DNA from: Chryseobacterium sp. JM1
Lineage (GTDB): Bacteria; Bacteroidota; Bacteroidia; Flavobacteriales; Weeksellaceae
Reading direction: 5' to 3'
NCBI RefSeq assembly: GCF_000737715.1
Contig: NZ_JPRN01000002.1
Coordinates: forward strand, 62,001 to 126,000
Length of the DNA stretch: 64,000 nt
Below the pieces are notes generated by a model. That model did no database searches and was not told where the DNA came from. It saw only the letters and a program-made list of their open reading frames with translations. Made by a program: the position numbers and the translations under genes. Of this stretch, positions 41,191-49,458 are shown in pieces; the stretch's first letter is position 1; every line of letters starts with the position of its first letter.

Positions 41191-44100
41191 CTAATTATGT
41201 CCTATAATAGTCTTCAGAAGTATATTCACCTCATCTACATTTTTCACCTTTTCTTTTCTCATCATCAGCAGATTTCCCTCTTTCCCGATCTTTTCTTTCA
41301 ATTGGGCTTCTGCAGGATTTTGTGTTAAATAACTGATGATATGTCTGAATCTGTCTGTCTGATAAAATTTATCCTGAGGGTTAGCCGGAAAATATCCTAA
41401 AAACACTCCGTTCTTCATAACGATCTTCTCAAATCCTATATCAGCCGCCAGCCATTTCAGCGCAACACTTTTCAATAAATTGACAGCTTCTTTCGGCAGT
41501 TCTCCAAAACGGTCGATGAGTTCAAGTTCAAACTGATAAAGATCTTTTTCATTATCAATTTCAGCAATTTTCTGGTACAGTAAAAGTCGTTCTTCCGTGT
41601 TTGAGATATAGAAATCGGGAAGCATCAGTTCCAGATCAGTATCAATATTGACGTCTTTTACAGATTTAAACAGCTTTTGTCTGTCCTCTTCATTATCGAA
41701 CAGGTTTTCAAAGTCTGCGTCATCTTTTAATTCTTCCAAAGCTTCCTGCATCAGTTTCTGATAGGTTTCAAAGCCCATTTCATTGATAAATCCACTTTGT
41801 TCCGCACCCAGAAGATCTCCGGCACCACGGATTTCAAGATCCTTCATCGCAATCTGGAAACCACTTCCCAAATCTGAGAATTGCTCGATGGCTTCAAGAC
41901 GCTTTCTCGCATCAGAAGTAATCATGTCATAGGGAGGTGTGATCAGGTAGCAAAATGCTTTCCTGTTGCTTCGTCCTACCCTTCCTCTCATCTGGTGAAG
42001 ATCTGCCATCCCGAATCTTTGGGCATCATTGATGAAGATGGTATTGGCATTGGGAACATCTACTCCACTTTCAACAATGGTGGTCGCAACCAGAACGTCA
42101 TATTTCCCTTCCATAAAATCAAGGACATTCTTTTCCAGCTGCTTGCCTTCCATTTGTCCGTGTCCTGTAATAACTCTCGCATCAGGAACCAGTCTCTGGA
42201 TCAATCCTGCAATATCTTTAAGGTTTTCCACCCTGTTATTGATAAAATAAACCTGCCCGTCTCTCTGAAGCTCATAAGAAACAGCATCTCTAAGAATTTC
42301 TTCGCTGAACCCTATCAGCTGGGTATCCACGGGCTGTCTGTTCGGCGGTGGGGTTTTGATCACCGAAAGGTCTCTCGCTGCCATTAGTGAAAACTGAAGC
42401 GTTCTCGGAATTGGAGTCGCGGTTAAGGTAAGTGTGTCTACATTATTTTTCAGGGTTTTCAGTTTATCTTTTACGGATACACCGAATTTATGTTCCTCAT
42501 CAATGATCAGCAGGCCAAGATCTTTGAACTTAACCGAGCTGCTTACTAACTGATGGGTTCCTATAATAATATCTACTTTTCCGTTTTTAAGTCCGTCCAG
42601 CGCTTCTGCTTTCTGTTTGGCTGTTCTGAATCTGTTGACATAAGAAACAGTCACCGGAAAATCTTTCAGTCTTTCTTTAAAACTTCTGAAATGCTGAAAT
42701 GCAAGAATCGTTGTTGGAACCAATACAGCAACCTGTTTTCCGTCTGTTGCCGCTTTAAATGCTGCACGAATGGCCACCTCCGTTTTACCGAAACCTACGT
42801 CTCCGCAAACAAGCCTGTCCATCACAGTATCTGCTTCCATATCTCTTTTTACATCAATGGTTGCTTTTTCCTGATCCGGAGTATCTTCATATATAAAGCT
42901 TGCTTCCAGTTCGTTCTGCAGGTAAGAATCCGGTGTAAATGAAAACCCTTTTGCCGTTTTTCTTTCGGCGTATAATCTTATCAAGTCAAAAGCAATCTGT
43001 TTTACTTTCGCTTTTGTTTTCTGTTTTAATGATTTCCAGGCCGGGGAACCGAGTTTACTTAATACAATTTCTTTTCCGTCCGGGCCGTTATATTTTGAAA
43101 TCTTATGAAGTGAATGGATACTTACATATAACAAGTCTCCATTTTTATAGGTTAACTTAAAACATTCCTGGATTTTCCCGTCATTATTTACTTTAACCAG
43201 TCCCATGAATTTCCCGATTCCATGATCGATGTGGGCGATGTAGTCTCCAATTTTCAGAGACATCAGATCTTTCAGAGTAAGCTGTTCAGATTTTGCAAAG
43301 GTATTTTTGGCTTTATACCTCTGGTAACGGTCAAAAATCTGGTGATCGGTATAGACCAGAATTTTGTGTACATGATCTACAAAACCTTCATGCAGCTCAG
43401 ATCTGAAACTTTTAAAAGGAAGCTCATTTTCAAGCTCTTCGAATATGGATTCCAATCTTTCTTTCTGTTTTTCTGTAGAAAAAGAGATCCAGGTATCAAA
43501 ACCTTCGTTCTGCTTTTCTTCCAAGTCCTCAATCAGCAGTTCAAAGTTTTTATGGAAGGAAGGCTGTGGAAGCTGCTCCACTTTGATCTCAGTGAGTTCT
43601 TTAAGCCCTTCCATGGAAGTGCCTGCAAAATCAACGGTTTTAAACTTTTTAAAATCAAACAGAAATTCCTGATCTGAAATAAAAAGCTCCTGAGGCCTTC
43701 TGTGGGCAATATCTTTATTTAATGTTTCGTATTTCTCCAGAGATCTTTCGTAAAATGATCTGATCTTCTGCATCCCGACAGCTCCATTTCTTGAAACTAC
43801 AAAACTTTCTTTAGGCAGGAGCTGAAGCAGAGAAACACGTGTTCCGGTTACCGAAAAATTCATATTGGAAACCAACTGGAAATCTTTTACTTTGTCTATG
43901 GACAGCTGGGTTTCAATATCAAAAGTTTTGATATTTTCCACTTCATTTCCAAAGAACGTAAGACGGTACGGCTTTTCATAAGAGTAAGAGAATACATCAA
44001 CGATTCCTCCTCTCACGGAAAATTCTCCAGGTTCTGAAACGAAATCTGCCTGCTGGAAGTTATAATGATTCAGCAATTCATCAACAAAATCAAAATCCAG

Positions 44101-44559
44101 CTGGTCGCCTACTTTTATATGATGGGAGATCGCTTTAAAGTCTTCTTTCTTTAATACCTTTTCAGATAATGCTCCTGCATACGCCACAATCACTTTAGGT
44201 GACTTCCCGGAATTGATTTTATTTAAAACCTCCGTTCTCAGTACGAGGTTGGCATTTTGAGTTTTCTCCACTTGATAGGGTTCAAGATGTGTGGCCGGAA
44301 AATACAAAACCTTTTCTTTTCCAAGCAAATCTTCCATTTCTGTATTGGCGTACAGGGCGTCTTCCTTGTCATCTACCAGATAAAGAACAGTTTTTTTCTG
44401 CGTTAAAAAAAGTTCGGCAACAAAGATGGAAACCGATGAACCTGCACTTCCCTTCACGGAAATATGCTGGCTGCTTTCTAACTGAGTAAAGATTTCCTTT
44501 CCAAATTCTTTCTGAAGAAGATCGGGAAGAAACTTTTCGTGAATAGGTTTTAGCTGCAT
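41191..44559 (-). CDS. mfd: transcription-repair coupling factor
   Basis: At 1122 residues this is full-length Mfd. The N-terminal UvrB-homology part carries GSAGSSVSIFVAEL near residues 37-50. The RNA-polymerase interaction domain has GDYIAHIDHGIGKF near 440-453. The translocase motor has Walker A GDVGFGKTE near 580, DEEHKFGV for Walker B, TATPIPRTLQFS, and QMRGRVGRS near 860. The C-terminal D7 region ends the protein. Mfd removes stalled RNA polymerase at lesions and recruits UvrA. It is a single-gene unit with its own promoter and terminator. Nothing is missing compared with the family. Confidence 0.98.
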   Translation of the reverse strand: MQLKPIHEKFLPDLLQKEFGKEIFTQLESSQHISVKGSAGSSVSIFVAELFLTQKKTVLYLVDDKEDALYANTEMEDLLGKEKVLYFPATHLEPYQVEKTQNANLVLRTEVLNKINSGKSPKVIVAYAGALSEKVLKKEDFKAISHHIKVGDQLDFDFVDELLNHYNFQQADFVSEPGEFSVRGGIVDVFSYSYEKPYRLTFFGNEVENIKTFDIETQLSIDKVKDFQLVSNMNFSVTGTRVSLLQLLPKESFVVSRNGAVGMQKIRSFYERSLEKYETLNKDIAHRRPQELFISDQEFLFDFKKFKTVDFAGTSMEGLKELTEIKVEQLPQPSFHKNFELLIEDLEEKQNEGFDTWISFSTEKQKERLESIFEELENELPFKSFRSELHEGFVDHVHKILVYTDHQIFDRYQRYKAKNTFAKSEQLTLKDLMSLKIGDYIAHIDHGIGKFMGLVKVNNDGKIQECFKLTYKNGDLLYVSIHSLHKISKYNGPDGKEIVLSKLGSPAWKSLKQKTKAKVKQIAFDLIRLYAERKTAKGFSFTPDSYLQNELEASFIYEDTPDQEKATIDVKRDMEADTVMDRLVCGDVGFGKTEVAIRAAFKAATDGKQVAVLVPTTILAFQHFRSFKERLKDFPVTVSYVNRFRTAKQKAEALDGLKNGKVDIIIGTHQLVSSSVKFKDLGLLIIDEEHKFGVSVKDKLKTLKNNVDTLTLTATPIPRTLQFSLMAARDLSVIKTPPPNRQPVDTQLIGFSEEILRDAVSYELQRDGQVYFINNRVENLKDIAGLIQRLVPDARVITGHGQMEGKQLEKNVLDFMEGKYDVLVATTIVESGVDVPNANTIFINDAQRFGMADLHQMRGRVGRSNRKAFCYLITPPYDMITSDARKRLEAIEQFSDLGSGFQIAMKDLEIRGAGDLLGAEQSGFINEMGFETYQKLMQEALEELKDDADFENLFDNEEDRQKLFKSVKDVNIDTDLELMLPDFYISNTEERLLLYQKIAEIDNEKDLYQFELELIDRFGELPKEAVNLLKSVALKWLAADIGFEKIVMKNGVFLGYFPANPQDKFYQTDRFRHIISYLTQNPAEAQLKEKIGKEGNLLMMRKEKVKNVDEVNILLKTIIGHN

Positions 44560-44623
44560 AAATAGTAATGGTATAAAACGACAAAAGCGATTTCGGGAGT
44601 GTTCCGAAACCGTTGATGCTCAA

Positions 44624-44631
44624 CAAAGGTA
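44624..44631 (-). promoter_or_regulatory. -7 promoter box of mfd
   Basis: TACCTTTG on the minus strand, 64 bases upstream of the mfd ATG. A TTG at the -33 distance was not found. Confidence 0.5.
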
Positions 44632-44815
44632 AGGATAATTTTTTCTTCACAGGATAAGTCTTATTTTACCAAAACATACACAAAACAACTAAATACATAC
44701 CCAAATCTTAATTTTTTACAAACTTATCTAATAAAAAGTTAAAAAAATTCTCATTTTATTGCATGGCATAGTGTTTGGCCTTTTACTCTCATCAAACTTT
44801 TAAAGAAATAGTATT

Positions 44816-45208
44816 ATGAAAAAAGCAATCAGAATCTTAGGCGTACTTATGCTGGTATTTGTGGCCACATTATCTTTCGCCTCATGCAGTAACGACGATG
44901 ATCCTGTAAACAATGATTTCTTCGCAGGAACCTACAAAGGAAGCATCTCTTACAATGACGGATCTACCAACAACAGTACAGATAACGGAAGTGTTTTTGT
45001 AACAAAAATCGCCAGTGGAACGAAATATAATTTCGCTTTCTCGAATGGTATTCCGGATCTTAACGGAGTGGAATTTCAGCAGTCAGGTGACCATACCCTT
45101 GTGATGATCGGCGCCAGTGCTACATCATATATAAGAATTGACAATAATGAATTAAAAATCTTATACATCAAGGATGGCAAAACGTGGACTGCAAACTGTA
45201 CACGATAA
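44816..45208 (+). CDS. small predicted lipoprotein, hypothetical
   Basis: This 130-residue protein has a signal peptide with lipobox LSFASC (Cys near residue 24) followed by SNDDDPVNNDFF, the acidic linker common in Bacteroidota surface lipoproteins. The mature part is a small beta-rich domain with GTYKGSISYNDGSTNNS and YIRIDNNELKILYIKDGKTW. It looks like a lipocalin-sized or META-like barrel fragment, but no family is certain. It stands alone with a strong terminator behind it. Confidence 0.7.
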   Translation: MKKAIRILGVLMLVFVATLSFASCSNDDDPVNNDFFAGTYKGSISYNDGSTNNSTDNGSVFVTKIASGTKYNFAFSNGIPDLNGVEFQQSGDHTLVMIGASATSYIRIDNNELKILYIKDGKTWTANCTR

Positions 45209-45231
45209 ATCAACATTCATATTTACAATTG

Positions 45232-45269
45232 AGCCTGTTTTCATTATGAAAGCAGGCTTATTTTTTTTT
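45232..45269 (+). terminator. terminator after lipoprotein 44816
   Basis: AGCCTGTTTTCAT pairs with ATGAAAGCAGGCT and is followed by a long T-run. Confidence 0.85.
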
Positions 45270-45390
45270 CAAAACGTTTGCTTTAAGTTTTTTTTAAGCA
45301 GTAATAAACTTTAGTTAAGGTTCTAAATCTCAGTTTTTCAGCCCGCTTTTTGTATATCTTTACTCAAGAAAAAATAAACAATACACCCTC

Positions 45391-45672
45391 ATGAAAAAAT
45401 TATTAACAGCAATGTCACTAGCATTAGGACTAGGATTTGCAACTGCACAGCAAACTGCTCCGGCAACTACCGCAGCTCCTCATCACGCGCCAAAAACAGT
45501 AAAAGCTCCGGCCGCTAAAACGGCTCAGCCAGCAGCAACGGCTAAACCAGCCCAACCTGCTCAACCTGCAGTCAAAATGAAAAAAGACGGAACACCGGAC
45601 AAAAGGTATAAAGAAAACAAAAATCTTAAAAAAGACGGTACTCCAGACAAGAGGTACAAAGCCAACAAGTAA
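45391..45672 (+). CDS. small secreted Ala/Pro/Lys-rich protein with KKDGTPDKRYK repeats
   Basis: The 93-residue protein has a signal peptide (KKLLTAMSLALGLGFATAQ) and a low-complexity middle of Ala, Pro, Gln and Lys (residues 21-61). Two near-identical copies of KKDGTPDKRYK follow at about 63-73 and 80-90. The mature protein is very basic and should be unstructured in its linker. The repeat is seen in small secreted proteins of flavobacteria, as far as I recall, with no assigned function. A role in binding nucleic acid, cell wall or polyanionic glycan would fit its charge but is unproven. It is monocistronic with its own terminator. Confidence 0.75.
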   Translation: MKKLLTAMSLALGLGFATAQQTAPATTAAPHHAPKTVKAPAAKTAQPAATAKPAQPAQPAVKMKKDGTPDKRYKENKNLKKDGTPDKRYKANK

Positions 45673-45713
45673 ACTTTAACATATAGTTGTTATTTTCATA
45701 ATCAAATTTCGAA

Positions 45714-45746
45714 GAACCGGTGAAACTCATTCGCCGGTTTTTTTTA
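45714..45746 (+). terminator. terminator after gene 45391
   Basis: AACCGGTGAA pairs with TTCGCCGGTT (one G-U pair) and is followed by eight T. Confidence 0.85.
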
Positions 45747-45813
45747 TGCTATATCCGGATCAAAATGAACTAAAGTTTATTGAAGTTAAGAAAATTAAGG
45801 TCAATTTTAAACA

Positions 45814-45861
45814 AACTATTATAGGTTTGATTGTATTTATTTTACTCCCAAAGTTTTGAGA
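45814..45861 (+). repeat. direct repeat, left copy
   Basis: TTGTATTTAT followed by TTTACTCCCAAAGTTTTGAGA. The right copy at 46024-46077 has the same two blocks with eight extra T/A bases, and a similar ACnnTTATAG stretch precedes both. Confidence 0.55.
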
Positions 45862-45890
45862 TTAATCCCAGATCACATGATTTTAAAATT

Positions 45891-45960
45891 TCACGCAGAT
45901 TAACCAGATGATGCAGATTTTTACTTTTACTCATCTGCTTTATCCTTAGCATTTGCGAGA
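45891..45960. repeat. imperfect palindrome of the CGCAGATT type
   Basis: TCACGCAGATTAACCAGAT on the left faces ATCTGC and ATTTGCGAGA on the right around an AT-rich loop. The arms match at the ends and at scattered inner positions. Similar palindromes recur between genes in Chryseobacterium, as far as I recall. Confidence 0.45.
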
Positions 45961-46023
45961 AGTCATTATTATAAACATTCTTTTGTTGCTTAAAAAAATC
46001 TGAAGACATATTTAAGACAGCGA

Positions 46024-46077
46024 AACCTTATAGATTCACTTGTATTTATTTTTTATTTTATTCCCAAAGTTTTGAGA
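46024..46077 (+). repeat. direct repeat, right copy
   Basis: Same blocks as at 45814-45861. The TTTTGAG at its right end provides the -33 TTTG of the GH3 promoter. Confidence 0.55.
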
Positions 46078-46102
46078 CTGAACTTACTTATTTATAAATT
46101 TG
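46071..46102 (+). promoter_or_regulatory. complete Bacteroidota promoter directly abutting the GH3 start codon
   Basis: TTTG at 46071-46074, a 20-base spacer, and TAAATTTG at 46095-46102. Only four bases separate the box from the ATG at 46107, so transcription should start at or very near the A of the ATG. Confidence 0.7.
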
Positions 46103-46106
46103 AGGC

Positions 46107-47606
46107 ATGTTAAATTTCTTCAAGAAAAACGCGGCACTGGTCTGGGCAAAAAAACATGTTCAGAAAACCGGGGAATTCAAAAAAAACTCAGAGAAAAATC
46201 AGGAAGCCCTTTTACTGTCTCTTGTAAAGACGGCTCAGAAAACTCTTTTCGGAAGGGAGCACAATTTTGAGAACATTCATTCCATCCGGGAATTTCAGGA
46301 AAAAGTTCCTGTCGCCGACTATGAAGATCTGAAACCATACATCGAAAGGGTAAAAAAAGGACAGGCCAATATTCTATGGACAGACACTCCGGAATATTTC
46401 GCCAAAACTTCGGGAACCACCTCAGGCTCAAAATACATTCCCATTTCAAAAGAAGGAATGCCTTTTCAGATTGCCGGTGCTCAAAGCGCGCTGTTCCATT
46501 ATATCGCGCAAAAAGACAATGCCGATTTTGTGAACGGAAAAATGATTTTTCTTCAGGGAAGTCCGGAAATGGAAGAAGTTTTCGGCATCAAAACCGGAAG
46601 ACTTTCAGGCATTGTCGCCCATCACATTCCTGCTTATCTTCAGAAAAACCGACTTCCAAGCTGGAAGACCAATATCATGGAAGACTGGGAGGCCAAAGTG
46701 GACAAGATCATTGAAGAAACGGAACATGAAAATATGACCCTGATCTCGGGAATTCCGCCATGGCTGATCATGTATTTTGAAAAACTTACAGAAAAACATG
46801 GTAAAAAGATCAAACAGCTTTTCCCGAATCTCCAGCTTTTGGTAACTGGAGGTGTTAATTACGAACCTTACCGCGATAAAATGGAGGATCTTTTGGGTGG
46901 AAAAGTTGATATTATCCAGACCTTTCCTGCATCTGAAGGTTTTTTCGCCTTTCAGGACGACTATACCAAAGAAGGGCTGCTTCTTTTAACGAATCATGGA
47001 ATTTTCTATGAGTTTATTCCGTTAGAAGAATATGGGAACCCGGAAGCCAGAAGATTAACGATAAAAGAGGTGGAACTTAATAAAGACTACGCCTTGCTTC
47101 TTACAACCAATTCAGGTTTATGGGCTTATTCAATAGGTGATGTCGTACGTTTTATTGATAAAAATCCGTACAGAATTCTGGTAAGTGGAAGAACGAAGCA
47201 TTTCACGTCTGCTTTCGGAGAACATGTGATTGCTTTCGAAGTGGAAGAAGCGATGAAAGCTGCTCTGGAAAAACATCCCGCCCAAATTACAGAATTTCAT
47301 CTTGCCCCGCAGGTGAACCCGGCTGAGGGACTTCCGTATCATGAATGGCTGATAGAATTTGAAAAGGAACCTGAAAATTTAGAATCCTTCAGAAATGAGC
47401 TGGACACTGAACTCCGCAAGAGAAATACGTACTATGATGATCTCATTACGGGAAATATTCTTCAGCCGCTTCATATCAGTCCGCTGAAAAAGAATGCGTT
47501 TCATGAGTATGCAAAATCTCAGGGTAAACTGGGTGGACAGAACAAAACACCAAGACTTGCGAATGACAGAAAAATTGCAGATCTATTAGAAATTTACAAA
47601 CTTTAA
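46107..47606 (+). CDS. GH3 auxin-responsive promoter family protein (acyl-adenylating amide synthetase fold)
   Basis: The 499-residue protein belongs to the GH3 family, known in plants for joining acyl acids to amino acids through an acyl-adenylate; bacterial members are largely uncharacterised. The ATP loop reads KTSGTTSGSKYIPIS near residues 92-106. TFPASEGFFAFQDD near 270-283 and the hinge-like TTNSGLWAYSIGDVVRF near 333-349 are the other conserved parts. The substrate is unknown. It starts four bases after a complete promoter and may be translated from a leaderless mRNA. No neighbour hints at a pathway. Confidence 0.92.
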   Translation: MLNFFKKNAALVWAKKHVQKTGEFKKNSEKNQEALLLSLVKTAQKTLFGREHNFENIHSIREFQEKVPVADYEDLKPYIERVKKGQANILWTDTPEYFAKTSGTTSGSKYIPISKEGMPFQIAGAQSALFHYIAQKDNADFVNGKMIFLQGSPEMEEVFGIKTGRLSGIVAHHIPAYLQKNRLPSWKTNIMEDWEAKVDKIIEETEHENMTLISGIPPWLIMYFEKLTEKHGKKIKQLFPNLQLLVTGGVNYEPYRDKMEDLLGGKVDIIQTFPASEGFFAFQDDYTKEGLLLLTNHGIFYEFIPLEEYGNPEARRLTIKEVELNKDYALLLTTNSGLWAYSIGDVVRFIDKNPYRILVSGRTKHFTSAFGEHVIAFEVEEAMKAALEKHPAQITEFHLAPQVNPAEGLPYHEWLIEFEKEPENLESFRNELDTELRKRNTYYDDLITGNILQPLHISPLKKNAFHEYAKSQGKLGGQNKTPRLANDRKIADLLEIYKL

Positions 47607-47649
47607 AGATATTTTTTCAATTCAAAAAACATATATTCGAAAAAAATTA

Positions 47650-47657
47650 TAAATTTG
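47650..47657 (+). promoter_or_regulatory. -7 promoter box for lipoprotein 47676
   Basis: TAAATTTG, 18 bases before the ATG. No TTTG at the -33 distance. Confidence 0.5.
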
Positions 47658-47675
47658 GAAAAATAAAAAATAATA

Positions 47676-48038
47676 ATGAGAGCATCTGTACTTTTAAAAT
47701 CATCTTTACTAACATCTTTATTTGTGATTTCATCCTGCGCGACGACCAAGTACAGCGATGACATTTCAAAAAACAATTATTCTAATCTTCAAGCCGGAAA
47801 GGTTTACGTAGTTACCATGAAAGATGGTTCCAAAAAACAGAAGATGCTTTTCCGAAACACGGATGCTGAAAACCTTATCGGAACTGCCGGTAAAAAAGAC
47901 AGTACAGAGGTAATCATTCCTAAATCCAACGTTGCTGCGGTAAAAGACAGAAGCAAAGCAAGAGTTACAGCGGGTGCTACCGTCATTGGAGCGGCTGGTG
48001 TTGCAGCGATCGTGATCAGTTCACTGAGAGCGGACTAA
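47676..48038 (+). CDS. small predicted lipoprotein, hypothetical
   Basis: This 120-residue protein has a signal peptide with lipobox LFVISSC (Cys near 21). A small domain VYVVTMKDGSKKQKMLFRNT follows, reminiscent of a beta-barrel Sm-like fold, then EVIIPKSNVAAVKDRSKA, and the C terminus is a glycine/alanine-rich hydrophobic segment (ATVIGAAGVAAIVISSL) that could be a second membrane anchor. Such a layout is common in small flavobacterial envelope proteins of unknown role. Confidence 0.7.
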   Translation: MRASVLLKSSLLTSLFVISSCATTKYSDDISKNNYSNLQAGKVYVVTMKDGSKKQKMLFRNTDAENLIGTAGKKDSTEVIIPKSNVAAVKDRSKARVTAGATVIGAAGVAAIVISSLRAD

Positions 48039-48097
48039 AATAGATTTTATCTTTCGGAACCTATTTGATTTATCATTTAAAAAAACAGCATATAAAC

Positions 48098-48128
48098 AGC
48101 CTTAAATAAATATTTAGGGCTATTTTTG
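48098..48128 (+). terminator. terminator fused to a -7 box before the MFS gene
   Basis: AGCCTTAAA pairs with TTTAGGGCT (one G-U pair) and is followed by ATTTTTG. It is placed to end transcription of the lipoprotein gene at 47676. The same T-run forms TATTTTTG (48121-48128), a TAnnTTTG match that ends three bases before the ATG at 48132. Confidence 0.6.
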
Positions 48129-48131
48129 TGC

Positions 48132-49367
48132 ATGATTTCCTTTACGCCGTTAAAAACATTGCAAAATGTTGAATTCAGGAATCTTCTTACCGGAAGATTT
48201 TTTATTGTTTTAGCCTTCAGAATGCTTGCTACTTTATTAGGATGGTGGGTGTATCAATTAACAAAAGATCCGTTTTCAATAGGCCTAATCGGTCTCTCGG
48301 AAGTCATTCCGGCGGTAAGCTGTGCCCTTTATGCGGGCCATGTGATCGATATGAACGAAAAAAAGAGACTACTCTTAATCTGTAATTATGCTTATATTTT
48401 TCTAATCGGTCTGCTGCTGATTCCTGCATTTTTCAATGTAGAAATGCACTTCAACGGACACGAGATCACCTATTTTATATATGGAGTCATATTTTTCACA
48501 GGAATTGCCCGGGCATTTATCGGCCCAATCGTCCCTTCGATGATTCCAAAAATCGTAAAGAAAGAAAATCTTCCCAATGCGGTTACGCTGAACCAGGCTA
48601 CCTTTCTTATTTCTTCGGTATGCGGACATGCTGCTGGCGGACTTCTTATCGGGTTCTTTGGAGTAAAATGGACACTGATCGTTATTATTTCATTAATATT
48701 TGTCGCTTCTTTATTCTTCTGGCAGCTGAAACAGCAACATTCGGAGTATAAGAAAGAGGAAGTGAATGTGGTTGAAAGTATGCGTGAGGGTATTTCCTAT
48801 ATTTTTAAGACGAAAGAAATTCTGGGTGCTCTATGTCTGGATATGTTTGCTGTTCTTTTCGGAGGAGCTGTTGCCATGATTCCGGTATTTGCCACAGACA
48901 TTCTGGATGCCGGAGCGGAAGGTTTCGGGCTTCTGAATGCAGCTTCCGATATAGGTTCTATGTGTATTATCACTCTTCTGGCTGTGGTTCCGTTAAGAAA
49001 AAACCAGGGGAAAATCCTTCTGGTTGTTGTAGCCGGATTCGGGCTCTGCATCATTGGCTTCGGATTATCAAAGCTGTACTGGCTTTCATTTATATTTCTT
49101 GTGATGAGCGGAATGCTGGACGGAATTTCGGTGGTCATCAGAGGAACTATTGTCCAGCTGAAAACTCCGGATCACATCAGAGGCCGTGTACTGAGCGTAA
49201 ATTCTATATTCATCATGTCCAGTAATGAAATGGGGCAATTCGAAAGTGGGCTGATGGCAAAGTTACTAGGCGTAGTGCGGTCTGTAGTGTTCGGGGGAAG
49301 CATGACGGTACTCGTAGCACTCTTAGTAGCAAGTACCAATCCCAAGCTGAGGAAAATGAATTATTAG
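48132..49367 (+). CDS. MFS transporter, MFS_3 (EntS/multidrug-like) type
   Basis: The 411-residue protein from the ATG at 48132 has twelve predicted membrane segments. NLLTGRFFIVLAFRMLATLLGWWVYQLT at the start and SEVIPAVSCALYAGHVIDMNEKKRLL near 57-82 are the loop 2-3 region of the MFS_3 group. LAVVPLRKNQGK lies mid-protein, and RGTIVQLKTPDHIRGRVLSV near 340-360 is very typical. The group exports siderophores or small toxic molecules in exchange for protons. The substrate is unknown. An upstream in-frame TTG at 48126 is part of the promoter box and is not the start. Confidence 0.88.
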   Translation: MISFTPLKTLQNVEFRNLLTGRFFIVLAFRMLATLLGWWVYQLTKDPFSIGLIGLSEVIPAVSCALYAGHVIDMNEKKRLLLICNYAYIFLIGLLLIPAFFNVEMHFNGHEITYFIYGVIFFTGIARAFIGPIVPSMIPKIVKKENLPNAVTLNQATFLISSVCGHAAGGLLIGFFGVKWTLIVIISLIFVASLFFWQLKQQHSEYKKEEVNVVESMREGISYIFKTKEILGALCLDMFAVLFGGAVAMIPVFATDILDAGAEGFGLLNAASDIGSMCIITLLAVVPLRKNQGKILLVVVAGFGLCIIGFGLSKLYWLSFIFLVMSGMLDGISVVIRGTIVQLKTPDHIRGRVLSVNSIFIMSSNEMGQFESGLMAKLLGVVRSVVFGGSMTVLVALLVASTNPKLRKMNY

Positions 49368-49430
49368 GCAATAATATGCTCATTCTATTAAATATATCAC
49401 AAAATCTTTAAATTAACTTTAATAATTTTT

Positions 49431-49438
49431 TATATTTG
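49431..49438 (+). promoter_or_regulatory. -7 promoter box for T9SS substrate 1
   Basis: TATATTTG, a full TAnnTTTG match, 20 bases before the ATG at 49459. Confidence 0.5.
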
Positions 49439-49458
49439 TCTTTTTTAAATCCCCCTTT

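Larger units (their letters stand above)
45673..46106. other. repeat-rich intergenic region before the GH3-family gene
   Basis: These 434 bases have no gene. They contain a terminator (45714-45746), two imperfect direct repeats of about 50 bases (45814-45861 and 46024-46077), an imperfect palindrome between them (45891-45960), and the GH3 promoter. Confidence 0.6.

Noticed and set aside
41881..43677. Several plus-strand open frames opposite mfd
   Set aside because: They lie inside an intact Mfd coding region; composition and lack of motifs mark them as shadows.
44770..44800. TAGTGTTTG before the lipoprotein at 44816 as a promoter
   Set aside because: It has three bases between TA and TTTG, not two, so it does not fit the consensus; left out of the feature list.
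48126..48131. TTG start of the MFS gene
   Set aside because: It is part of the terminator/promoter T-run; the ATG six bases later is normal.
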